Assembly: GCA_019639155.1 (NCBI GenBank)
Contig: JAHBSJ010000013.1
Coordinates: 1 to 64,000, forward strand
Length of the DNA: 64,000 nucleotides
Reading direction: 5' to 3'
DNA from: Acidobacteriota bacterium
Lineage (GTDB): Bacteria; Acidobacteriota; Blastocatellia; Pyrinomonadales; Pyrinomonadaceae
Within the stretch, counting starts at the first letter, position 1; each line of letters begins with the position of its first letter. Below, one piece after another: positions 25,658 through 33,090 of the stretch. The notes under the pieces were generated by a model. The model was not told the DNA's origin. It saw only the letters and a list, made by a program, of their open reading frames with translations, and searched no databases. Both the position numbers and the translations under genes were made by a program.

Positions 25658-27256
25658 CTAAGCCTGCGTTGTTACAACTCCTGCAGATCTATTACGTGAA
25701 AATACCGCATTCCAATATCGCCTGATCAAGCTTTTTTCGCTTTCATCGATAAGATCCAGCCTGTTCGCGATCGCTAGGTAAACCGGGGCGAAAATAAGCC
25801 CGCATATTAAGAGAACAAGGCTGCCGCCGAAGAAGTTGAGGACACCGAGAGCGTGAATATCTAAAGTATCCTCAATGAAATGCTCGCCTGCATATTGAAT
25901 ATACTTGTGCACACCATTGTAAACGAAATAGGTGACGATCCCAGCCACGAGTGCTGCAAACGCGGTCTTTATGACCGGTTTGAGAAGATGCAAGTGCCGC
26001 ACGCCGAGCTCGAGCTTCCTTATCACAAGCGTTTCTGCAACAACCTTTTCTATGAGGACAGCGGCAACTGCTATCGTTATTACTCCGGTCAGCGTTACCT
26101 TGCCAATTGAAAGATAGAGTACCGAAACCATCGCGGCAAGGATGATTATGCGAGTAACGAGGAAAATACGGCCCAACTCCTTGAACGACCTCACGACCGG
26201 ATCCGTGATCAGGATCGCAAAAGGCAGCAGTGTGATGTTGATCGCAAAAATGGACGCGCTCATCTCAAATTGCTGCGTGAACAGTGTCGTTATAAAGGTA
26301 CGAGCCGTAATGAAAAGGAATACATAGATCGGGAAGTAAACAAGCGCAAGCTTCTGCATAGCACGCGCTGTAAGCCGGATCATTTCCTCGCGGTCGCCTT
26401 TCTGCTGAAGCTCGTTCATCTTCGGAATGAGGACCGAAGACACCGATTCCGACAACATGGCTATTAATGGCACCTCGAAGCAGCCGTATGCATAGATCGC
26501 GAACTCGGCAGATGTGAACTGATATCCGACAAAATAATTGTGGATATCGTACTGAGCCATCCACAAAATACCGGTTAGCCCGAACGGGATCGCATAGCGC
26601 ATCTGCTCCCAGAAAAACGCAGGATCGAACGAACGCAGGAACCCCGAAAACCGTGTTCGCAGGTACCAGATCAGTATGATGGTCTGAAGAATGCCCTGGA
26701 ACATCGCCGCGTAAATGAGAGCCTCGACCGATGCAAACCAAATGATAGCCGTTCCCATCAGCAGCGTTTTTGAGAACTGTGCCGAAATTATGAAAACGGT
26801 CGCAACGCGTGCCTCCTGATTCGCTATTGCGACCATTTCCAGGAACGTCGAAAATATCCAGATCCAAATGACGATTCCGATCAGCGGTGCAAGCCGTGTG
26901 AGCTCCTCGCTGTGAAAGATATTGCCGATCGTCTGCGGATAGAGGAATAATAAAAGACACGCCAATCCGCCGACCAAAAAATTGAAGATGAGTATATTGA
27001 GGATAGAGGCGGCTCGCCGTTCCTTCTCTCGTGCGAGGAAGTAATAGGCGCTCATCGAAAAACCGAGCGGAAGGATCACCACGGCGTTTGTAATGATCTG
27101 GAATGCCTCACGGTAATGGCCGACCGATTCAAGAGCGAGATTTCTTACGATGATGAGAGGGAGAGCAAAGCTTAGGGAAAAGCCGACAAGCTTGGCCGCT
27201 AATAGCCAAGCGCTTTGTTCCCTTAAAGATCGCTTCTTTTCCTCTTGTTTCAACAT
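25658..27256 (-). CDS. Wzx-type polysaccharide flippase
   Basis: 532 aa, integral membrane protein with about 14 hydrophobic segments from SAWLLAAKLVGFSLSFALPLIIV through VLLICGLIFAPVYLAIANRL. The N-terminal pattern LVGFSLSFALPLIIVRNLALESVGHYREAF is characteristic of MATE/oligosaccharide flippases (polysaccharide biosynthesis protein family). Flips undecaprenyl-linked repeat units across the inner membrane. TTG at 27274 is possible; ATG at 27256 chosen. Located between a glycosyltransferase gene and the deacetylase-like gene; together with the O-antigen ligase/polymerase-type gene 29511-31079 it suggests a Wzx/Wzy-dependent pathway. Confidence 0.92.
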   Translation of the reverse strand: MLKQEEKKRSLREQSAWLLAAKLVGFSLSFALPLIIVRNLALESVGHYREAFQIITNAVVILPLGFSMSAYYFLAREKERRAASILNILIFNFLVGGLACLLLFLYPQTIGNIFHSEELTRLAPLIGIVIWIWIFSTFLEMVAIANQEARVATVFIISAQFSKTLLMGTAIIWFASVEALIYAAMFQGILQTIILIWYLRTRFSGFLRSFDPAFFWEQMRYAIPFGLTGILWMAQYDIHNYFVGYQFTSAEFAIYAYGCFEVPLIAMLSESVSSVLIPKMNELQQKGDREEMIRLTARAMQKLALVYFPIYVFLFITARTFITTLFTQQFEMSASIFAINITLLPFAILITDPVVRSFKELGRIFLVTRIIILAAMVSVLYLSIGKVTLTGVITIAVAAVLIEKVVAETLVIRKLELGVRHLHLLKPVIKTAFAALVAGIVTYFVYNGVHKYIQYAGEHFIEDTLDIHALGVLNFFGGSLVLLICGLIFAPVYLAIANRLDLIDESEKSLIRRYWNAVFSRNRSAGVVTTQA

Positions 27257-27319
27257 CCGGGGGCAAATTCTCAAATAGCCGCCGCGAATAGGCGGCAGCC
27301 GCTGAAAGAAAAGGCGGAA

Positions 27320-28354
27320 TCACGCTGACCTTTCAATATTCCTTACAAAAGTTATTTCGTTGCTCCGCATGGCCTTAAAGACCTTCAATAGCAGGCCGGG
27401 AGCAAACCGAGCCATGTATGCTACAGCCGTAAGTTTTAGAGATCGACGCCGCCTGTTCGCTTGCCTGAATGCCTCGGCCGCTTCACGGTTTCGGCCGCTC
27501 AATAGGAGCGATTTTCCGCTCTCGACCTTCAGGTCGGTCCGGAAATCATCAATTCGTCTTTCGGCTATAGCTTTTTCGTCGATGGTGAGGTCGATGGTCG
27601 ATATTGCACGCTCGAACGCAAAGATAGACCGTTCCATTCGATTGACCGAATCGCCGGAAAGGCTGTTCAGGTGAACTCGATATTTCGCAAGGACCTTTTC
27701 CTGATATCCTATTTTCCCTCCGTTCTTTGCTATACGCAGCCACAGCAGAAAATCGTGCGCAAGGCCGTCTGCGGTATCAAAAAGGCCCGCAGCCATCAGA
27801 GCCTCGCGGCGGACCATTGTCCCGGAGGTAATGACATTGCATTTCAGATCTAGCAAAGAAGCCGGCGTCACTTCGCCATGCGAAGGAGCCGTCTGCATAA
27901 ACGTGCGGATGTATGGCGAATTGTCGCCGAACAGATACGCATCACAATAGACCATGTCGAGTTCGTGTCGCCCCATAAAGACGTATTGAGACGCAAGGAA
28001 ATCCGGCAGCCATTGATCGTCTCCGTCCAGAAAAGCAATGATCTCGCCGCGGGCATGCTTGATGCCGGTGTTTCGAGCCTCACTGGCGCCCGCGTTGCTC
28101 TGCTTTATATAGACGATCTCTTCCAGATAGCTGTTGATCTCACGTTCAAACCTCTTACTATCCGGCGAGCCGTCATTTATGAGGATGATCTCGTATTCGC
28201 GAAATTTTTGGGCGATGACAGATTCCAGCGTTGCCGAAATGTGTTCTGCGACATTGTACGCAGGAATAATGACCGAGATGCGCGGCACGTTGCTGAACAC
28301 GTTACGGCCGACTCGCTTGATCATCTGAATGTCCTTTTGCCTGCCTTCCGTCAT
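27320..28354 (-). CDS. Glycosyltransferase family 2
   Basis: 344 aa, GT-A. RISVIIPAYNVAEHISATLESVIAQ opens the nucleotide-binding fold; IILINDGSPDSKRFE holds the first acidic motif, and ARGEIIAFLDGDDQWLP contains the DxD-equivalent DGDD. Later SGTMVRREALMAAGLFDT is a typical GT2 pattern. C-terminal helices are basic. No membrane helix, so it is probably peripheral. ATGA overlap with the preceding GT2 gene (28351-28354) indicates translational coupling. Inverting transfer of one sugar to the lipid-linked acceptor is expected. Confidence 0.94.
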   Translation of the reverse strand: MTEGRQKDIQMIKRVGRNVFSNVPRISVIIPAYNVAEHISATLESVIAQKFREYEIILINDGSPDSKRFEREINSYLEEIVYIKQSNAGASEARNTGIKHARGEIIAFLDGDDQWLPDFLASQYVFMGRHELDMVYCDAYLFGDNSPYIRTFMQTAPSHGEVTPASLLDLKCNVITSGTMVRREALMAAGLFDTADGLAHDFLLWLRIAKNGGKIGYQEKVLAKYRVHLNSLSGDSVNRMERSIFAFERAISTIDLTIDEKAIAERRIDDFRTDLKVESGKSLLLSGRNREAAEAFRQANRRRRSLKLTAVAYMARFAPGLLLKVFKAMRSNEITFVRNIERSA

Positions 28355-29511
28355 CTTTCAGGTCTTATCGGTTCCCAGCTTGCGAAACGTTCGCCGCGGA
28401 GGAACTTGTAAAAAGCTATTACCGACGCAATGTTCGCCAGCACAAAATACTGCGGGATCGATAGAATGCGGGATCGCAGCCCGGCTGTCTCGGTGATCCA
28501 GCCGACGACCGCCAAAATATAAAAGATCGCCTGCAAAGCGAATAAGGTGCTGTAAAAACTGCCAGACGAGATCAAGACCGCGTTTGCAATAAACATAGCG
28601 GCAAGCAAGATCGGCACAGCATATCGAAGCAGTTTGTGTGAGATCAACTGTATGGCGTAAAAGCCGCTCTTGAACGGGTTCATCATATCGCGGTTCCGCC
28701 AGAGGTCCGCGAACGTTTGCGCGATGACACGTATTCGCATCCGCAGTTCCGCGGACGAATCTCGATTAACGTGTTCGTAGCAGACCGCGTCAGGGGCAAA
28801 CACGGTGCGAAGCCCTTTTCGGTACAATACGGTGCAGATAAGAAAATCCGAACACGCCTCCGGATACATCGGGACATATGCCGATCGTCGGACCGCGTAA
28901 AGGCATCCTGAAGCCCCGATAAGTGAACAGGCTTTGCTCTCAGACCCTTTGATGTAGGTTTCGTAACCCCAATAGCTTGTGGCACCGTCTCCGACAACGG
29001 TTTCTTCATCGTTCCGGTATATAAGCCGTCCTGCAACGCAGCCAACCGAAACATCCGCAAAGAACGGCAGGACCTTGTTCAATACTGACGGATCGTAGTG
29101 AGTCGTCGCGTCCGAGAACAATATGATTTCTCCCGTTGCAGCCTCGACCGCGGCATTCTGAACGAACGTCTTTCCCTTTCTGCCTTCAACCCTGAGCAGA
29201 CGGACCCCTCTATCCGAAAATGACCTCACAATGTCGTCTGTCGTGTCTGTCGAACCGTCTGATGCAACCAGAATTTCGAGTTTGTCCAAAGGATGCTCAA
29301 GCCCGAAAGTATTTTCGATCTTTTCCCTTATGGCTGCTTCTTCATTGTATGCAGTTATTAGTACTGTGACTGTGGGCTTCGCGGCCGGATCCCGCAGAGG
29401 CTCAGCACGCGTTCGCGCGATCAGATAAACGAGTAAGGGATAACCCGCATAAACATATGCCAGAACTCCGGACGAGGCCCAAAAGACCAATTGAGCGATG
29501 AGGTCGATCAT
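28351..29511 (-). CDS. Membrane glycosyltransferase family 2 (cellulose synthase-like)
   Basis: 386 aa from the ATG at 29511, which overlaps the upstream stop by one base (TGATG); the longer frame to 29628 has no support. An N-terminal helix (LIAQLVFWASSGVLAYVYAGY) leads into TVTVLITAYNEEAAIREKIE, then ILVASDGSTDTTDDIVRSF and IILFSDATTHYD (D-x-D-like), with GASGCLYAVRRSAY and the later QTFADLWRNRD (compare QxxRW in processive enzymes). Three or four hydrophobic helices close the protein (VPILLAAMFIANAVLISSG onward). Membrane GT2 of the ICA/cellulose-synthase-like group, perhaps priming or processive. Confidence 0.93.
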   Translation of the reverse strand: MIDLIAQLVFWASSGVLAYVYAGYPLLVYLIARTRAEPLRDPAAKPTVTVLITAYNEEAAIREKIENTFGLEHPLDKLEILVASDGSTDTTDDIVRSFSDRGVRLLRVEGRKGKTFVQNAAVEAATGEIILFSDATTHYDPSVLNKVLPFFADVSVGCVAGRLIYRNDEETVVGDGATSYWGYETYIKGSESKACSLIGASGCLYAVRRSAYVPMYPEACSDFLICTVLYRKGLRTVFAPDAVCYEHVNRDSSAELRMRIRVIAQTFADLWRNRDMMNPFKSGFYAIQLISHKLLRYAVPILLAAMFIANAVLISSGSFYSTLFALQAIFYILAVVGWITETAGLRSRILSIPQYFVLANIASVIAFYKFLRGERFASWEPIRPER

Positions 29512-31079
29512 CAGGTGATCACCTCCGGCTTGGACGTTAGCTCTCGGCCAGGCTCGGCCAGGCCCGTTTCGATCGCATAAATGCGCCGAAACGCAACAGC
29601 ATAAGCGATCAGGTAATAAATGAACCAATTGTAAGCCACGTGGGCAAAAAAGCTGGAGACCAAATAACCGACGATACTCGCCTGAAGCCCGATCGCTAAA
29701 TAGTAGTACCAGCCCTGCGTTTCTGCATCGAACATCGTTCTTTCAATGGCCCGCAGCTTTCGAAACGGACTGAACATAAAGACAAGATACGCAATCAGCC
29801 CAAGTATCCCGAGTTCGGCAGAAACTTGGGTAAAAGCATTGTGCGAACCCAGATTTCTAACCCCGACGATCGGGAAATTCCCTATGCCGATGCCCCAGGG
29901 ATTTCTCGCGGTGACGATGAGCGAACGGATCAGGAGTTCCTGACGCTGATCGCTAGAACCTACGGCGTCAAGCCCGGGAATGAAGATCGAAAGCATTCGC
30001 AGTCCGTAATTGCCGGGAGCCGCTACAATAGCTATTCCTCCGACGATGATCGATGCGATGGTCACATTCAATCTGTATCGGCGGCCTATCTTCCAAGCCA
30101 GAACCGCGCAGCAGGCGATCAAGCCTAAAAAACCTCCGCGCGAGAACGTCACCATGTTTGCCCCGACAAAAAGAGCAGCCATCGCGAAAAAGACCCAACG
30201 GCGAAAACTCGTACCTGCGGCGATCCCCAAGGCGATCGCGAGCGGCGTCATCATTACAAAATGCATCGCCATCTCGTTGGGATTGCCGAACATCCCGCCG
30301 ACGTCGACCGCAACCCGATATTCCTCTACTGTAAAGACCCCGCGCGAATAGAGGTCAAGCGCCGAGTATCCGAGGTAGATCCCAATACCGAAAGACAGCC
30401 ACAACATTGCCATCAATCTGGCACGCGTTCGCACAACATTTACGAGAACAATGAAGATCACGACCGCTTTTATGAATGTGTCGTTGAACGATTCCCAGGC
30501 GAGGCCGGGATCCTTCGCGATCGGAATGGTTAATAGAGCCAGAAGCGTCATCGCCAATACGGCTTTGACCTCCGTCGAAAGCATCGTCACATTGCCTTCT
30601 ATCGCCAGTTGGCTGGGAATGTAGACCGCAAGCGTCGCGATGGCGAAATAGAACGCCGTTGCGGATAGAAAGCCGAGGCCGGGAACTATTTCGTATGGAC
30701 GAAACAGCACCATGATCGAGAACAGATACAGCCCGATGAATGTGGCCGTATGTCCGTGCCGGACAAGCCATCGGTCCCGGGTCAGGAGTTCGGCGTCCCG
30801 TTCAGCAAGCTTCGGATCGGTTTCTCTAGCCGTCCGTTTTTTCCTTTTGGTACCCGGCTCTTTCTCCGGAAATGATTCGTGTTGTACCTGTGACCCCGAC
30901 GTTGCTGGAACTACTTCGGCAGGACGTTCCGGAAAATGGGAATTTGCTCCCTCGTCCGTCTTGTGCGCATGGGAATTACTGAGTCCGATACGTTCCGGAG
31001 TTTCCGGCTCGATGCCGTATTGCCGCGGCGGCCTCGCCTTTCCGCGATTTTCGATACCTTTGTGGTCGTGCCTCGACAT
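29511..31079 (-). CDS. O-antigen ligase/polymerase-family membrane protein (Wzy-like)
   Basis: 522 aa. The first ~105 residues are hydrophilic and charged, an unusual cytoplasmic extension (EKEPGTKRKKRTARETD). About ten membrane helices follow from TATFIGLYLFSIMVLFRPY. A long periplasmic loop contains ARNPWGIGIGNFPIVGVRNLGSHNAF, where GIG-x-NF...H matches the O-antigen ligase (Wzy_C) domain loop. Start ATG at 31079 (a TTG precedes it). Joins or polymerises lipid-linked oligosaccharides on the periplasmic face. First gene of the eight-gene run; 32 nt from the sigma-like gene upstream. Confidence 0.9.
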   Translation of the reverse strand: MSRHDHKGIENRGKARPPRQYGIEPETPERIGLSNSHAHKTDEGANSHFPERPAEVVPATSGSQVQHESFPEKEPGTKRKKRTARETDPKLAERDAELLTRDRWLVRHGHTATFIGLYLFSIMVLFRPYEIVPGLGFLSATAFYFAIATLAVYIPSQLAIEGNVTMLSTEVKAVLAMTLLALLTIPIAKDPGLAWESFNDTFIKAVVIFIVLVNVVRTRARLMAMLWLSFGIGIYLGYSALDLYSRGVFTVEEYRVAVDVGGMFGNPNEMAMHFVMMTPLAIALGIAAGTSFRRWVFFAMAALFVGANMVTFSRGGFLGLIACCAVLAWKIGRRYRLNVTIASIIVGGIAIVAAPGNYGLRMLSIFIPGLDAVGSSDQRQELLIRSLIVTARNPWGIGIGNFPIVGVRNLGSHNAFTQVSAELGILGLIAYLVFMFSPFRKLRAIERTMFDAETQGWYYYLAIGLQASIVGYLVSSFFAHVAYNWFIYYLIAYAVAFRRIYAIETGLAEPGRELTSKPEVIT

Positions 31080-31111
31080 CAAATCTCATTTCGTTCCAAC
31101 ATTCGCAGCCA

Positions 31112-32263
31112 CTATGCGGCGATCTCTTCGCGTTCGACAGTGATCAATTCCTTGACCTTCAGCTTTAGAGCCTTTTCAAAATGCCGGGCCTCGTTGACGC
31201 CTGAAAATGACAACTGTTGAAGATTGATCTCGATGCGCTTCCTGTAGTCCGAGACCAGAGAATCCGAAACGCCCAGCAATTCTGCGACCTCCAATTGAGT
31301 TCCGCTGTTGGTTATCAGGTAGCAATGCCAAAGCACATTTATTATGCGGTCATATTGCTTTGTCTTGCCTCGGACAGAATGGCTCAATGTTTCGAGAAAG
31401 CTGTCAACTGAATCGGCAGCGGCCTTCTCGGCCTCATTCCTAAGAAGATCTTCTTCCGGAGTATCACGTTGGTCGGTGAATTCAAATGGTGCCCTGTCAT
31501 CGTCATCACTGTCAGTCCCACTACCGACGGGCACAAGATGTATGTCCATGATCGGCAGGCGCGACATCACAAAGGAACGCAGAGAACGTACATCGACGGG
31601 TGAGTCGACCGCTTTGAAAACACGGATTATGAGCTTTTCGAGCTCCGGGTTGCTGATGACGATCTGTGCATCGCCTGTGCAGCCGACCATTCGAGTATCG
31701 CGGCCGTAAAATGCGACCACTTTTACCCGCTCGTCCATTTCCTGGACATCTCGGCGGGTCTTGTTGTCCTTCCACTCAGCAAGCCCGTACAGACGGTCGG
31801 CGAGCCGCCTGTGAGCTTCCGGGTTGCCGATATTGTCAAAGCGGCGAAACGCAGGGCTGGACTGAATAAGCGTCGATATTCGGCGTGCTAGCCGGTACGA
31901 TTCGGGGTAGCGTTTGCGCAGCTCGGCAGTGAGCATGTTCGTAAGCTCGATCTGGCTGATCTCGGCTTCGATCTCGGAATCTGTCATTCCGGTATCGAGA
32001 TAATGCTGAAATCGATCCTTGGAAAGGAGGGCTACGAAAAGCTCCTGCGTAAGATCTGTATATGCGTTATGTTTTCCTTCCTCGACGAGGAAACCAGCGC
32101 GCTTAGAAGCTCTGACAAGAGGATGCGAGGACACTATCCGATGCAGTTCCGTCCAGATCTGGTTAACGTCCGACGTTTTCAGACTGTCAATCCATTTCCC
32201 GACCTTGACCTGCTTATTCTGGATAGAACGGGGCAACCGCTCCTTGGTCTTAAGTTCACTCAT
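31112..32263 (-). CDS. Sigma-70-like regulatory protein
   Basis: 383 aa, not confidently placed. An N-terminal region at about 40-95 (HNAYTDLTQELFVALLSKDRF) resembles sigma region 2 (DLTQE is close to the DLVQE motif). A long acidic spacer (GSGTDSDDDDRAPFEF, about 245-262) follows. The C-terminus ends in a helix-turn-helix with GTQLEVAELLGVSDSLVSDYRKRI (about 330-355), like sigma region 4 or LuxR-type DNA binding. It is directly upstream of the polysaccharide operon, same strand, and divergent from a small zinc-finger protein of anti-sigma type. The likely role is control of the polysaccharide locus. Could also be an unusual one-component regulator. Confidence 0.65.
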   Translation of the reverse strand: MSELKTKERLPRSIQNKQVKVGKWIDSLKTSDVNQIWTELHRIVSSHPLVRASKRAGFLVEEGKHNAYTDLTQELFVALLSKDRFQHYLDTGMTDSEIEAEISQIELTNMLTAELRKRYPESYRLARRISTLIQSSPAFRRFDNIGNPEAHRRLADRLYGLAEWKDNKTRRDVQEMDERVKVVAFYGRDTRMVGCTGDAQIVISNPELEKLIIRVFKAVDSPVDVRSLRSFVMSRLPIMDIHLVPVGSGTDSDDDDRAPFEFTDQRDTPEEDLLRNEAEKAAADSVDSFLETLSHSVRGKTKQYDRIINVLWHCYLITNSGTQLEVAELLGVSDSLVSDYRKRIEINLQQLSFSGVNEARHFEKALKLKVKELITVEREEIAA

Positions 32264-32357
32264 AATCGGCTTTTCCGGGGGGGTCAGATTGTCCTTGCCG
32301 TTCGAGATCGCGTGTCGGTTTTTGTCGCCTTGTTGAAAAGACCTGAGTTAGCGTTTT

Positions 32358-32428
32358 GGGGCAAAGTTTGCCCGGGGGCAGCCAAAGGCGACTGCCTTGT
32401 TAAGGAGGGAACGAATTTTCCTTTTTTT
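32358..32428 (+). ncRNA. Possible small RNA or structured leader (hairpins plus T tract)
   Basis: GGGCAAA/TTTGCCC (32359-32365 with 32367-32373) and GGCAG/CTGCC (32377-32381 with 32392-32396) form two adjacent stems. They are followed on the plus strand by a weak GGAA/TTCC stem (32408-32421) and seven T (32422-32428), which looks like an intrinsic terminator with no plus-strand gene upstream. On the minus strand the same stems fall in the leader of the sigma-like gene, about 100 nt from its start. Either reading is inference; no conserved RNA family was recognised. Confidence 0.3.
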
Positions 32429-32474
32429 CTAGGGTCTTTTGTTGCGATCAACTGCCGAGCAGCGTCGTCGATCC

Positions 32475-32518
32475 GGTTATCACGTTAGTTCGAATTGCCT
32501 CGAACCATCGCCATAACC
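32475..32518. promoter_or_regulatory. 44-bp dyad, candidate operator
   Basis: Nested symmetry: GGTTAT (32475-32480) pairs with ATAACC (32513-32518), and GTTCGA (32488-32493) pairs with TCGAAC (32500-32505), with 7-nt spacers on both sides and a 6-nt centre. Over the 19-nt arms 15 positions match. It lies in the 509-bp gap between the divergent sigma-like and zinc-finger genes, the expected place for a shared operator. The rest of the gap (32264-32772) has the hairpins listed here and no credible gene. Confidence 0.5.
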
Positions 32519-32526
32519 ATAGTATC

Positions 32527-32557
32527 AAACTTCTTGTTTTATAAGCAACAAGTTTTT
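32527..32557. terminator. AT-rich hairpin followed by T tract
   Basis: AAACTTCTTG (32527-32536) and CAACAAGTTT (32546-32555) pair with one mismatch, 9-nt loop, followed by TT (five T in total from 32553). Stem is AT-rich, so only a weak plus-strand terminator; it could instead be part of the regulatory region upstream of the zinc-finger gene. Confidence 0.3.
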
Positions 32558-32772
32558 ACAATCGCTTTCGAAACCGGAAACCGCTGCTAACATATTGCAG
32601 GAACTAGACTTATGAACGCCGGTCATAATGATTCGCAAAGGCTGCTTAAAAGAATGGCCCTTTTATTTCCTCAACTTTTGGAAGGTGATAGGCATTGCGG
32701 ATTTACTTTTGGTGTATTGCAAACAAGGCAACAGCCTCGACCTCTGTCGAGCGGACCTGCCGATAAAGCCGT

Positions 32773-33090
32773 ATGGGTACTCGCTATATGAGTTCGTTCT
32801 GCAAGAACGAAGACTGTCCGTCGTCCGATGAATTGGTCGCCTTCCAGGCGGGTGACCTTGAAATGCCGCGCGCCGGCGAGATAATCGGACACGTAAATTG
32901 GTGTGATTTCTGTGCGGCAGAAATTGAGTTCTATGAGCACTTCCCGCCGATCGAAGTGCCGAGCGAATTTGCGGAAATTCCTGCTCCGCTCTTCGAGCTC
33001 GCCGCGTCATTGCTGAACAACAAGGATCGCGGAACTACTTCACTTAACGATCTGATGAACGAATACGGATTGGCGTACGATGGAGCCTAA
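32773..33090 (+). CDS. Small zinc-finger protein of anti-sigma (ZAS) type
   Basis: 105 aa. GHVNWCDFCAAEIEFY supplies H-x3-C-x2-C, exactly the ZAS zinc motif of anti-sigma factors; upstream SSDELVAFQAGDLEMPRAGEI matches the first helix before that motif in such proteins. There is no membrane segment, so it would be a soluble anti-sigma-like protein. It is divergent from the sigma-like gene across a dyad-containing gap. An ATG at 32788 is an alternative start. Its stop overlaps by 4 bp that of the convergent acyl-CoA ligase. A role in holding the sigma-like protein inactive is inferred from family and position. Confidence 0.72.
   Translation: MGTRYMSSFCKNEDCPSSDELVAFQAGDLEMPRAGEIIGHVNWCDFCAAEIEFYEHFPPIEVPSEFAEIPAPLFELAASLLNNKDRGTTSLNDLMNEYGLAYDGA

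Noticed and set aside
32340..32400. c-di-GMP (GEMM) riboswitch
   Set aside because: GGGCAAAC and stems are present, but the tetraloop/receptor layout and conserved core do not match.
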